DNA of 64,000 bases from Solidesulfovibrio carbinoliphilus subsp. oakridgensis. Its GTDB lineage: Bacteria > Desulfobacterota > Desulfovibrionia > Desulfovibrionales > Desulfovibrionaceae. Of the stretch, positions 8,711-17,105 are shown piece after piece (the stretch's first letter is position 1; every line of letters starts with the position of its first letter). The DNA is taken from contig NZ_CM001368.1 in assembly GCF_000177215.2 (NCBI RefSeq), positions 3,231,625 to 3,295,624 on the forward strand, written 5' to 3'. The translations under genes and the position numbers were made by a program. Under the pieces are notes generated by a model. That model was given only the letters and a program-made list of their open reading frames with translations, was not told the origin of the DNA and did not search any database.

Positions 8711-9546
8711 ACAGGCTTGCGGTCAGCGCCTGCGGCATCGCCGGACCAGCCGAAGCATTTTCCGGCCATGAGGCCTGGTCCGGGCTTCCCGGCATCCGCG
8801 CCGTCCTGGGCGGTGCTGAGATCGTGACCGAGGCGCTACGAGCGCATTATCCGTCGCTGAAGCTGCGTAGGCTCGATGCCTACGCTCAGACGGCGCTCCT
8901 GGCTGCGAAACTGGCCGTGGAGGCATGCGGCGAAGCGCCCGCCAATCTGGGACTGGTCGTCTGCACCGGTTACGGACCTATCCCGGCCACCAACGCCTTT
9001 ATGGACTCCTGTCTGGATTTCGGCCCCCGGGGGGCGTCACCCACGGCATTCTCTCAGACCGTGCACAATCTTGCGGCGTCGACCGTATCTATGTTCCTGG
9101 GCTGTCAGGGTCCGGCTCTGTCCGTGAGTCAGCCGGGGCTCGGATGTTCCGGTGCGTTGCTCACTGCCCGGTCCTGGATTGTCCAGGGCTTGATCGATAC
9201 GGTCTTATTCGGTGCGGTGGACGATTGTCAGGCCTTCTCCCGCTTCCTCTTCCCGGGGGACGGTTCATACAAGACGGCGGGTGATCCCGTCGCTTTGTTC
9301 GCGGTCCTGACTGCACGGGATGGTGGCGACCGTCTCCTGGACGTGCTGGATGTCGGGTTTCCCGAGCCGTCAGGTGCGCGCGCGTTCGTCGGCCCATACG
9401 AATCCGCTCCGGTGGACGTCCTGGCGGGGATGCTCTCGGCTCTGGACCCGGCACAAGGGGGCCGGGAGGTGGTTGTCGAGGAATCCTGGGACGGTCTGGC
9501 CGCGACCATCCGCGTCCGGTCCGCGATTCCGGGCGGCAGGTCGTGA
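8707..9546 (+). CDS. Ketosynthase-like partner, probably non-catalytic
   Basis: A 279-residue protein resembling the N-terminal half of a ketosynthase (beta-ketoacyl synthase N-terminal-like domain). Around the expected active-site segment it reads QPGLGCSGALLTARSWI; aligned on the following helix, Cys sits about three positions away from the usual site, and no HGT or second His motif follows. It may be a chain-length factor or scaffold for the ketosynthase just upstream rather than an enzyme. The start is a GTG overlapping the upstream stop, and its stop overlaps the next GTG, so stoichiometric co-translation is likely. Confidence 0.7.
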   Translation: MNRLAVSACGIAGPAEAFSGHEAWSGLPGIRAVLGGAEIVTEALRAHYPSLKLRRLDAYAQTALLAAKLAVEACGEAPANLGLVVCTGYGPIPATNAFMDSCLDFGPRGASPTAFSQTVHNLAASTVSMFLGCQGPALSVSQPGLGCSGALLTARSWIVQGLIDTVLFGAVDDCQAFSRFLFPGDGSYKTAGDPVALFAVLTARDGGDRLLDVLDVGFPEPSGARAFVGPYESAPVDVLAGMLSALDPAQGGREVVVEESWDGLAATIRVRSAIPGGRS

Positions 9547-10676
9547 TCTCGTCGCGCCGGGGGATCGCGCGCATGCTTGCCAGCTTGGCGAGAAGCTTGG
9601 AATGGACCACCGCGTCCTCGGGGCGGGAGTCTCTGACCTCGCGAGCGGCGGCGCTTTTCGGGCTGGACCAGCCGCCAGCAGACATCGGGGATATCCTGGC
9701 ACCGTTTGACAGCCATCGACTAGAATCCCTGGCATCTGACATCCAGGCCCGCTGGACCGGAGAGCGGTTGGTGTTTCGGACCTCCGGCTCCACGGGCGTT
9801 CCCAGAGAGTGCGTCCAGGACGTGGCCTGGCTTGTCCAGGAGGCGCACTTTCTGGCCGGACTGTTCCGGGATAGTCGGCGTGTGGTCGCCCTGGTGCCGG
9901 CGCACCACATCTACGGGTTCCTGTTTTCCGTGTTGCTGCCTGAACTGCTCGGGGTGCCGGTCGTGGACCTGGACCCCCTGTCCCTGGCGTCGCTCTCCGG
10001 ACTGCTCCATTCAGGGGATGTCGTGATTGGCTTTCCCTTGTCGTGGAAGAAGGCGGGAGAGATCGGTGTGCGCTATCCATCCGCAATAACAGGTGTCACC
10101 TCCACCGGTCCTTGCCCTCCGGAAGTGATCATTCAGTCACTGGATCTCGGGCTTGCCCGTATGGCGGAAATTCACGGCTCAACTGAAACTGGCGGCCTGG
10201 GATATCGGCTTCGCTTCAGGGAGCCATACCGCCTTATGGACCATTGGTTCATCGGTGACGGAGACGGCGTGTTGCATCGCACGCATCCTCTCGTGGGTGC
10301 GCCGGTATATTTCGCGTTTCCGGATGAACTCGTCTGGGAAGGAGAGCGGCTGTACCGACCCGTCGGCCGCAAGGACAAGGCGGTCCAGGTGGCCGGGGTG
10401 AACGTGTACCCCGAACAGGTGCGCCGGGTACTTATCGAGCATCCCCTGGTGGCCGATGCCGCCGTGCGCCCCATGCGTCCGGAGGAGGGCGATAGGCTCA
10501 AGGCCTTTATTGTCGCGGCGGCTGCGGCTCCCGCACCCCCTGCCATCATTCGTGCATTGCGAGAGTATCTGATAAACAGACTTGGTGCCCCCGAAATCCC
10601 TAGAAGTTTCACCTTCGGCCCAGCCGTTCCCAGAAACGCCTTCGGCAAGCATGCGGACTGGGATCTATCCCACTAG
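9543..10676 (+). CDS. Acyl/aryl-AMP ligase (AMP-binding enzyme)
   Basis: A 377-residue adenylate-forming enzyme, short for the family (usually about 500). It has the phosphate-loop motif FRTSGSTGVPRE at about 77-88 and the A5-type motif IHGSTETGGLGY near 210. The C-terminal hinge region PVGRKDKAVQVAGVNVYPEQ is near 275-295. A late Lys in the AFGKH stretch matches the catalytic lysine. It would activate an acyl or aryl starter as the adenylate for loading on the carrier protein. The start GTG overlaps the upstream stop. It is the last intact gene of the operon. Confidence 0.85.
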   Translation: MISSRRGIARMLASLARSLEWTTASSGRESLTSRAAALFGLDQPPADIGDILAPFDSHRLESLASDIQARWTGERLVFRTSGSTGVPRECVQDVAWLVQEAHFLAGLFRDSRRVVALVPAHHIYGFLFSVLLPELLGVPVVDLDPLSLASLSGLLHSGDVVIGFPLSWKKAGEIGVRYPSAITGVTSTGPCPPEVIIQSLDLGLARMAEIHGSTETGGLGYRLRFREPYRLMDHWFIGDGDGVLHRTHPLVGAPVYFAFPDELVWEGERLYRPVGRKDKAVQVAGVNVYPEQVRRVLIEHPLVADAAVRPMRPEEGDRLKAFIVAAAAAPAPPAIIRALREYLINRLGAPEIPRSFTFGPAVPRNAFGKHADWDLSH

Positions 10677-10699
10677 GAACCCGCAACCAAGGACAACCC

Positions 10700-10783
10700 A
10701 TGACAACAACTCGAGCCGTCCTGGGCATGAGCTTGGCATATACGGCGCTTCCTTTGGGTGGGTCTCTGAATGTTGGATGGTAG
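10700..10783 (+). pseudogene. Possible truncated 5' end of a further lipid-cluster gene
   Basis: A 27-codon frame starts with an ATG 23 bases after the ligase stop, preceded by AAGGA at a sensible distance, and ends at a TAG at 10781. Base composition drops sharply to AT-rich right after it. It looks like the beginning of another operon gene cut off at a junction with foreign DNA. The peptide is too short to name, and it could be chance. Confidence 0.3.
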
Positions 10784-11021
10784 ACTACGACATGGGATAT
10801 AGCAGGGGAAAATCCTCTTTCAGAAATTTTATGTTCACCGGCCTTGAGTTTTTTATGAAACACAGAGTATTTTCGATTACTGACCGATGAGGCACTGTTT
10901 AGAGTTCAGTTACATTATACCTCTGTCCGATAGTTTTATAAAATAAACACAATATGGAAGTGTCCCTGATGTCTGACAGTTTTGAAAAAATTAGATGGTT
11001 GTTATTATTTTGGAGGCGATT

Positions 11022-11627
11022 ATGGCTGGTGCCCAAGTAATTATTACTGATGGAATTGTATGTATGGACAATGCCTCTTCATCGATATATATTTTTGCGA
11101 GGATCTATAAGTTTTTTATCTTGTCGTTGGTTAGTATATCACTATTTTGCTCAGGATGTGCAAAAAAACAGATTTCACAAATGATTGTTGCGGGAAAGTT
11201 GTCCAGTGATAAATTTTCATGCGTCTATGTGGCTTTGCCACGTGACGGTACTTTTGGATCTATTGTTTATAATGGTAGTGGTGCTAAGGTGGCTTCTTCT
11301 CTTTGTTTAGCTTTTTCTGAAAAATCCGTACAATGTAAAATGGCTGTTTCGACGCTTCCTTTTGATAGAAATCTTCAAATGGCTAAAGATGTTGGTTGTA
11401 ATTATGTTGTAATCCCTAAAATTTTGCATTGGGAAGATCGTAATACTCCTTGGTCTGGAAAACTAGATAGGGCGTCAGTGCAAGTTGATGTTTATGAAGT
11501 TGACCAAAAGAGACTTATTTCTTCCTCTTTGATTGAAGCCACTAATCAATGGGCAACGTTCATAGATAATCCTCCTGAAGTGCTTTTGCCAGCTCCATTC
11601 AAAAAAATAGTTGATAGTCTTTATTGA
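11022..11627 (+). CDS. Lipoprotein of the DUF4823 kind
   Basis: A 201-residue protein, AT-rich unlike the operon before it. A hydrophobic segment ends in FCSGC, a lipobox with Cys42. The following region has the pattern LPRDGTFGSIVYNGSG at about 65-80, which recalls DUF4823 lipoproteins, where a P-x-D-G-x-Y/F-G and a Y-x-G-S-G motif recur. GGAGG at 11012 favours the ATG at 11022, which leaves a rather long N-terminus before the membrane segment; an ATG at 11064 would give a more usual signal peptide. It stands alone with no partner gene. Function unknown. Confidence 0.6.
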   Translation: MAGAQVIITDGIVCMDNASSSIYIFARIYKFFILSLVSISLFCSGCAKKQISQMIVAGKLSSDKFSCVYVALPRDGTFGSIVYNGSGAKVASSLCLAFSEKSVQCKMAVSTLPFDRNLQMAKDVGCNYVVIPKILHWEDRNTPWSGKLDRASVQVDVYEVDQKRLISSSLIEATNQWATFIDNPPEVLLPAPFKKIVDSLY

Positions 11628-12576
11628 CTTGTACTGGAATAAGTTGCGATATCCTTAATAGTGCTGAAAATGAAAATAGTCTTTCTGCATTTACCTAGAG
11701 GTTGCAATCCAAATTATATTTCCTGGCTAAGAGGCAGTGCTGGGGCTATCTTCTGTTAATGTAGCAACATGGTTAATTTAGTGATGTGGCGGGCGCTATT
11801 TAGTTTCTGGATGCTTTGCTAGAAAATATGAAATAATTTTTAATGTATTTAATTTATACCCTTAGACTCCTTTAGGTATTTATAAGTTTACCTCATGAGT
11901 TTTTTTTGATAGATTCCTTTCAAGTATCCAGATAATTTGTTCTGTTTGTCATAAGAATTTTTATATTGTGCTGATTGTAACGTACTGCTGGCTTTCCGCC
12001 CTTGGAGCGTCAGTGCTAGGCGGCTAAGTGCTCTGAAGCTCCGCCGCAACGTCGGTGTTGATGAAGAAATTGCCCCCGGATTTACGACTTTGCTCTTACG
12101 CAGGGTGATGTACCGGCATCCACCTCTTTAAAAGTAAAATCTCACCAAAATGTTTGCCGGAGTTGAGCGCCAAGCCCACGCAGCGGTGTGCCGGTCACTC
12201 AACACCAAGTATCGGGTAGGAGGGGCCTAGAGACCCCCCTCCTACCCGATTGCGGGTCGGGCGTGTCAGAGGGGTAGACAACCACACGCTTGTCTCGCAC
12301 CGTCTCCCACAGTCAAACAGGTGCACGTGGCGCACCGCAGAGATGTGGTGTTGCAGTAGCTTTGCAGCGCCTTGCCCCACCGGATCGGCTTATGGCTCCC
12401 CGGCATCCGTCCGATTTGCCCGACCAATTCCCAAATTCCGCCAAACCTGACCTGACGCAGTATCCATTTGGTCTTCTGTCTGTTGCACAAGCTGGAAGGA
12501 GAAAAGCCGTTGACATGAATCATATGAAATTTTATTCCTCCAAAAGGAAGATCAATTTGATAAAAAGGAGTTTCAT
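11628..12576. other. Gene-poor stretch with one strong hairpin
   Basis: About 950 bases without a convincing gene. The first 330 bases are AT-rich; from about 11980 composition turns GC-rich and contains several short complementary stretches plus a perfect 15-bp stem (listed separately). Short frames on both strands at 12195-12580 have no recognisable protein features. The abrupt change inside the stretch suggests a junction of unrelated DNA. Confidence 0.5.
12211..12250. repeat. Perfect 15-bp inverted repeat with a 10-base loop
   Basis: Bases 12211-12225 pair exactly with 12236-12250 around a 10-base loop. No T-run follows on either strand, so it is not a typical intrinsic terminator. It might be the stem of a structured RNA, a protein-binding site or an insertion-sequence end. 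Confidence 0.75.
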
Positions 12577-13137
12577 ATGATCGATAAAGAAATTTGGGCG
12601 GAAGCTTTGAATCTGGCGAAAGATCAGCTGCGACATGGCAAGGTTCATTTCAGCGAACTCGAAGTCGTGACCAAAAGCATCTACGAAAAGCTTTGTTCAC
12701 TCCGGTGTGGTCCTGTCATCGATATCGAAGTCGAGGGACCGAAGCAGCTTGAGGCCACTCAAAAGCATGAGAAGACCAAAAAGTACGTGAAGTGTGCAAT
12801 TTGCGGGAAAGAAGTCAAGACCTTGACGGAGCGGCATACCCGTTCCCATGGTCTGACCCGCAAAGAGTACATGGACAAATTCGTGGTGTCCAAGAAGGAC
12901 ATGTCCGTCAAGAGCACCAGAAAAACCACCACTGGCGAAGATAATCCTCTAAAGCAGATGCAGATGATCATGCAGGAATTTGGAGTGAAGAGGGGAGAGG
13001 TGAAGAGCTTCGTTATCGAGAAGGGCTTTGACGGTCTGAAAGGGCTTGTTGCTGCCGCCAAGGAAAAGAATGTCGGGATTCTTGAGTTGCTGAAAGAAGT
13101 CGATGCTCAAGATGCCAAGGGTAACAAGAAAAAATAG
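12577..13137 (+). CDS. MucR/Ros-family transcriptional regulator
   Basis: A 186-residue regulator. The centre has the Ros/MucR-type zinc finger: Cys-x2-Cys (CAICGKEV) at about 69-72, then His residues in ERHTRSHGLTRKEYMDKF, which continues into the typical G-L-T-x-x-E-Y stretch. Long hydrophilic flanks make it larger than the usual 140-residue MucR. An AAAAAGGAG ribosome site lies 5-6 bases before the ATG. Such regulators often control transfer, surface or virulence genes, and many sit on mobile elements. It converges on the partition genes across a bidirectional terminator. Confidence 0.8.
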   Translation: MIDKEIWAEALNLAKDQLRHGKVHFSELEVVTKSIYEKLCSLRCGPVIDIEVEGPKQLEATQKHEKTKKYVKCAICGKEVKTLTERHTRSHGLTRKEYMDKFVVSKKDMSVKSTRKTTTGEDNPLKQMQMIMQEFGVKRGEVKSFVIEKGFDGLKGLVAAAKEKNVGILELLKEVDAQDAKGNKKK

Positions 13138-13220
13138 TTTTCGGCTACAGAGGAGAGCTTGCATCTATTCAGGCAACTGGTTGACGTGAGCTTCTTTTTT
13201 TCAGGGCTTAGTTATAAAGA

Positions 13221-13245
13221 AAAGCCCCGCCTCGGCGGGGCTTTT
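13221..13245. terminator. Bidirectional intrinsic terminator
   Basis: An 11-bp GC-rich stem (13221-13231 with 13234-13244) with a 2-base gap, flanked by A-run on one side and T-run on the other. It serves both the regulator gene on the plus strand and the partition operon on the minus strand. Confidence 0.9.
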
Positions 13246-13247
13246 CG

Positions 13248-13535
13248 CTAAAAGCCTTCCTTTGTTAAAAATAACTCCAAGGCCGCACGTACCACTCGGG
13301 CATCTTTCTCGCGCCGTTTAAAGCAGTACAGGCGTAACCGTTCTGCAAGGGGTTCGGGCAGAACAATGTGTTTTCTCACACCTGCATTTTTGTGTGTTTG
13401 TGCATTTGCTGTTTTGTGATTTCCATCATCCGCGCTATTGTCTAAGGGCAGTTCTTGCTTAGTTGATGCCTGAAATGATTCTGTTTTTTTAAAAAGTTCA
13501 CCGTTCTTAAGTCCCTTCCCAAGTCCGCTGGCCAT
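13248..13535 (-). CDS. Small ribbon-helix-helix partner of ParA
   Basis: A 95-residue protein directly downstream of parA, two bases apart, on the same strand. The first residues (MASGLGKGLKN) echo ParB N-termini. The C-terminal 40 residues (RKHIVLPEPLAERLRLYC onwards) look like a ribbon-helix-helix DNA-binding fold. Small RHH proteins replace ParB in type Ib plasmid partition systems, where they bind the centromere and stimulate the ParA ATPase. That fits here, although no tandem centromere repeat is obvious. Confidence 0.65.
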   Translation of the reverse strand: MASGLGKGLKNGELFKKTESFQASTKQELPLDNSADDGNHKTANAQTHKNAGVRKHIVLPEPLAERLRLYCFKRREKDARVVRAALELFLTKEGF

Positions 13536-13537
13536 GG

Positions 13538-14296
13538 TTAAGCCCCCCTCTTCTCAATTTCTTTTGCGAGTCTTTCGTAGTCCTCGGCACCCGCACTTCC
13601 CGGCCGATAGGCCATGATGTCCTTTCCGTGGCTTGGGGCTTCGGCAAGTGCCACCGCATCTCGAATTCGAGTTTCAAAAATCAGGTCAGGGAAGGCTCTT
13701 CGCAGCTCATTGAAAACATCACGATTCAGTGTCTTGCGTTTGTCGTAGAGAGTCACGACGATGCCCGCAGCCCGTAGAGTCGGGTTGAGTTCTTGGATCA
13801 TGGCCACGGTGCTCTGGAGTAACTCAAGGCCCCGAAGCGCATGAAACTCGGCCTGCACGGGTATGATAAGTTCCCCGGCCGCCACCAGGGCGTTAACGGT
13901 CACAAGCCCCAGGTTGGGTGGGCAGTCGAGTAAAATATAGTCATAGCCCTCCACCTGGGACATGGCCTTTTTGAGCATGTTTTCCCGCCCGATTCTGCCT
14001 GCAAAGGCTAAGTCCGCTTGCGCTAGGCTCATGCCGGCAGGGAGCAGGTCAATGCCAGCCAGGCCCTCCACTGAACGTTTGATTTGTCCGACTGTGGCCC
14101 GACCATCAAGAACATCATAAAGATTTTTCTCAAGCTCCTCAGGTTCCACTCCGCAGGAAGCAGTCAAGCTCCCCTGGGCATCCAGGTCCACGAGGAGCAC
14201 ACTCCGACCGAACATTGCCAGGGCAGCACCAACGTTTTGCACGGTGGTCGTTTTCCCAACACCGCCCTTCTGGTTAGCAAAAGCGATTATCCGCAT
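13538..14296 (-). CDS. parA: ParA-family partition ATPase
   Basis: A 252-residue ParA/Soj-type ATPase from the ATG at 14296. It has the deviant Walker A motif ANQKGGVGKTTT at the N-terminus, Walker A' in LLVDLDAQGS and Walker B in YILLDCPPNLG. A TTG 30 bases upstream extends the frame but the ATG matches the family start. An 8-bp palindrome (ATACGTAT, 14337-14344) lies upstream and may be part of an operator. ParA with a small DNA-binding partner points to a plasmid origin or plasmid-like phase of this region. Confidence 0.93.
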   Translation of the reverse strand: MRIIAFANQKGGVGKTTTVQNVGAALAMFGRSVLLVDLDAQGSLTASCGVEPEELEKNLYDVLDGRATVGQIKRSVEGLAGIDLLPAGMSLAQADLAFAGRIGRENMLKKAMSQVEGYDYILLDCPPNLGLVTVNALVAAGELIIPVQAEFHALRGLELLQSTVAMIQELNPTLRAAGIVVTLYDKRKTLNRDVFNELRRAFPDLIFETRIRDAVALAEAPSHGKDIMAYRPGSAGAEDYERLAKEIEKRGA

Positions 14297-14582
14297 ATGT
14301 GGTTTTCCCCTTTTGCGTTTTAACAAAAATACATATATACGTATCTGCTGATAATGGCAAGTGTTAAAATGTGCATTTTAGCGTTTGCCATTGAGAGAAA
14401 GGTGAAAAGGGCGGGCGGGGAGGTGCTAGCTGGTCCCGCCGCCCCTGCGCTGGAGCAGGCAGGTTGGAGCAGGAGGGGGGTGGAGTTGCCCCCGCTAAAT
14501 ACCATGTTGGCCATCCCCCTAGCTCAGGCTACGATCCGGACAATTGGTCCGGGCGCGTGCCCGCAACGACAAGGAGGCCACA
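14297..14582. ncRNA. IS110 left non-coding end, candidate bridge RNA region
   Basis: A 286-base gap between divergent parA and the IS110 transposase. The part from 14400 is GC-rich and rich in complementary G- and C-tracts. In IS110-group elements the bridge RNA that pairs with donor and target is made from the non-coding end next to the transposase start. I infer this from family knowledge; the element ends and the RNA loops cannot be fixed by eye, and IS1111-type relatives carry the RNA on the other side. Confidence 0.35.
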
Positions 14583-15671
14583 ATGAACAAAAGTTCGACT
14601 TCAAGGCTTGAGTCGTTCATCCGTGGTTTTGAATTCAAACCCTTTTCCGTTGGTATCGATGTCCACAAGAATTCCTACCACATCGCCTTACCACGAGAAG
14701 ATGGGCAGTTTCATGTATGGGTTGCTCCTTCAAATCCTCTTGCTCTGGCCATTCGCCTGAAAGAACTTTCCTTATCTATTAGATGTATAGCCTACGAAGC
14801 AGGGCCAACAGGCTATACGCTTGCACGTGTGCTCCTGGCAGCGAACCTTCCGGCCATTGTCATCGCTCCCAATAAGATCCCGCGCCCGATTAGTGCCTCG
14901 GCCAAGACCGACAGCCTCGATTGCAGAAGGCTTGCTGACTATGCCGCTAAGGACATGCTCACGCCAATTGCCCTTCCAACCGAAGAGGAAGAGGCTCTCA
15001 GGACGCTTGTTCGACGGAGAAAGACCCTCACGGCTCAGCGCCGGCAGGTGAGGCAACGTATAAAGTCGTTGCTGCTCTACCATGGAATCCTGGAACCCCG
15101 AGGGCTGGAGAACTGGTCGAAGAAGGCGTTGGCGGGACTTGACGCTCTTCCCCTGCGCCCTGCGATAGCAAGTGCCTTGGGCAGTCTGCTCCGCGAGCAC
15201 ACTTTCGTCCAGCAAGAGGTCAACCTTGTCGATGATGCCATCGGCAAATCTTCCAGAGATGAACTTCCGCAAGGCGATCAAGCCTCGGCGGCAGAGTATC
15301 TCCAGACGGTGCCTGGTGTGGGGCCGGTTGTTGCCGCCACGTTCGTCACGGAGGTATTCCGGCCGCAGCGGTTTCAAAGGGGCGAGGAAGTGGCGAGCTA
15401 TCTGGGGCTTGCGCCGACAGTAAGGCAGAGCGGAGAGCGGTCTGGCCAGGCCAGGCTTGCTCCTGGCGGCAAGAAATACTTGAAAAGCATTTTGGTAGAG
15501 GCTGCATGGACGGTGAAGCGTTACTGTCCATGGGCGGCCAACCTCTATGGCCGAATCGTCTCCCGCACAAATGTGCCTCAGAAAGCCATCGTAGCCGTGG
15601 CCAGGAAGTTGGCGATCATTCTGTGGAGGCTGAGTCTCGAGAAAAGAGCCTACGAGCCTGCCATGGCTTGA
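14583..15671 (+). CDS. IS110-family transposase (DEDD recombinase)
   Basis: A 362-residue IS110-type recombinase from the ATG at 14583, which has an AAGGAGG ribosome site. The N-terminal RuvC-like domain starts with VGIDVHKNSYHIAL (first catalytic Asp). A coiled middle contains the LVRRRKTLTAQRRQVRQR helix. The C-terminal Tnp domain has the hairpin-like VPGVGPVVAATFVTE and a Ser-containing RQSGERSGQARL segment. It appears complete. Members move by RNA-guided recombination without terminal inverted repeats or target duplications, so element limits are not assigned. An IS3 element lies right after it. Confidence 0.93.
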   Translation: MNKSSTSRLESFIRGFEFKPFSVGIDVHKNSYHIALPREDGQFHVWVAPSNPLALAIRLKELSLSIRCIAYEAGPTGYTLARVLLAANLPAIVIAPNKIPRPISASAKTDSLDCRRLADYAAKDMLTPIALPTEEEEALRTLVRRRKTLTAQRRQVRQRIKSLLLYHGILEPRGLENWSKKALAGLDALPLRPAIASALGSLLREHTFVQQEVNLVDDAIGKSSRDELPQGDQASAAEYLQTVPGVGPVVAATFVTEVFRPQRFQRGEEVASYLGLAPTVRQSGERSGQARLAPGGKKYLKSILVEAAWTVKRYCPWAANLYGRIVSRTNVPQKAIVAVARKLAIILWRLSLEKRAYEPAMA

Positions 15672-15837
15672 TCTTCTCGCAGCAGAGTCTTTTGACGCGA
15701 GTCCGGAGGGCCGAAAAAGCGGCGGCCGCTAAACTGCGTGATCTTAAAGTACCGTATCCGGTACCAGGCGCTTGAGGCGCGAAGAAGAAACTGGATTTTT
15801 GCTCATCGGCTGTAAAATGGCGTCTCGTAGTAACCGG

Positions 15838-16710
15838 TCATAGCCAGGGTTGACATGGGGCCACAGAAGAAACCGGACACCCGGCAGTTGCTGACAAGCG
15901 GATAAACTCCCTGGGTGAGAGCATCCGCAGCCCTTTGTGGGGGTGCACCTCGTTATAGTCCTCGAACCAGGCCGCCAATTGGCTGAGGACGGTCTGCGCG
16001 TCCGGGCGGTCATGGACATACACGTAATCGCGTTTGAAGGTCTTCACGAACGCCTCGGCCATGCCGTTGCTCTCCGGGCTTCTGACCGGGGTGAACCGGC
16101 TGACCAGCCCCAGCCAGGACGCAAATTCCACAGTCTCCTTGGCCGCGAAGCAGGAGCCGTTGTCGGTCAGCCATTCGACCCGGTGTGGCGCTCGGCTCGT
16201 TCCGAATCGCTTTTCCACGCATTCCAGCATCAGGTCGCGCACCATCGAGCCCGAAATGCCGCACGTCGATGCCGTGAAGCCCATGACCTCGCGGTCACAG
16301 CAGTCGAGAGCAAAGACCACCCGGACTTTCTCACCGTTCCAGCAGCCGACCTCGAAAGCGTCCGCGCTCCAACGCAGGTTGCGCCGCAGGGTGATGACCT
16401 TGCCTTCATGCGACCGCTCGGGCCTGTTGCCCGTGTGCCTGGCCAAAAGCAGGCCGTGGAGCCGCATGATCCGGTACACGCGTTTGTGGTTCACTCGTGC
16501 TTGCCTTAGTTCCACGAGACGCCGGTTCAGGAGGGCGCACACCCGCCGGTAGCCGTAGGTCAGCCGCCCGTCGACGATCTCGCGGATCAAAGGCAGCAGG
16601 ACTTCGTCCTGGGCCTTGGAATAACGGGGAGAGCGGTTCCTTGGTCCGGTCACCAGTCGTTCGGACAACTGCGAACGGGCCACGTCGAACGCCTCTGCCA
16701 CCCGCTTCAC
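15838..16710 (-). CDS. IS3-family OrfB integrase (IS2-like)
   Basis: A 290-residue rve-type DDE integrase. HTH-like segments at 1-75 include the TYGYRRVCALLNRR stretch shared with IS2 OrfB. The catalytic core shows Asp in RWSADAFEVGCWNGEKVRV, Asp in VEWLTDNGSCF and Glu in SPESNGMAEAFVKTFKRDY. All DDE residues are present. The start GTG at 16710 overlaps the orfA stop by 4 bases. In IS3 elements a frameshift near this overlap makes the OrfAB fusion that transposes. Confidence 0.93.
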   Translation of the reverse strand: MKRVAEAFDVARSQLSERLVTGPRNRSPRYSKAQDEVLLPLIREIVDGRLTYGYRRVCALLNRRLVELRQARVNHKRVYRIMRLHGLLLARHTGNRPERSHEGKVITLRRNLRWSADAFEVGCWNGEKVRVVFALDCCDREVMGFTASTCGISGSMVRDLMLECVEKRFGTSRAPHRVEWLTDNGSCFAAKETVEFASWLGLVSRFTPVRSPESNGMAEAFVKTFKRDYVYVHDRPDAQTVLSQLAAWFEDYNEVHPHKGLRMLSPREFIRLSATAGCPVSSVAPCQPWL

Positions 16711-17105
16711 AGGGAATCCTCCTCGAAGGGCAACGGCGTGCGCGAGATCAGTTTTTTTTCGCGCGCGATCTTGATGCCTTCCTTGAGGATTTCCACTTCC
16801 ATCGTCTTCTTGCCCAGGAGTCGTTCCAGCTCCCGGACCCGCCTCTTGAGCGCGCGATTCTCAGAGGCGCTGACCACCTCTTCGTCTGCCTGAACCGCTA
16901 CCTTGCCGCCCTCGCTCATGAGTTTCCTCCAGCGGAAGAGGAGGCTTGGCGCAACGCCGTATTGGCGGGCCACATAGGAAACGCTCATCCCTGGCCGGGA
17001 CGACTCCTCCACGATCCGCAGTTTCTCCGCCAACGGCCAACGACGGCGCTCAACCATGTTGACCATCTCGACCGTGGGAATCTCGTTAGCACTCTGTCTG
17101 GACAT
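16707..17105 (-). CDS. IS3-family OrfA (helix-turn-helix and leucine zipper)
   Basis: A 132-residue OrfA. The HTH is at about 20-60 (WPLAEKLRIVEES and YVARQYGVAPSLLFRWRKLM). A leucine-zipper-like coil at 80-115 ends in LERLLGKKTMEVEILKEG. It binds the element ends and is the first half of the frameshifted transposase. I chose the ATG at 17105 because it gives the conserved OrfA length. Confidence 0.88.
   Translation of the reverse strand: MSRQSANEIPTVEMVNMVERRRWPLAEKLRIVEESSRPGMSVSYVARQYGVAPSLLFRWRKLMSEGGKVAVQADEEVVSASENRALKRRVRELERLLGKKTMEVEILKEGIKIAREKKLISRTPLPFEEDSL

Noticed and set aside
12195-12580. Short frames around the 15-bp hairpin
   Set aside because: All overlap each other in different frames, lack ribosome sites and have no domain-like pattern.
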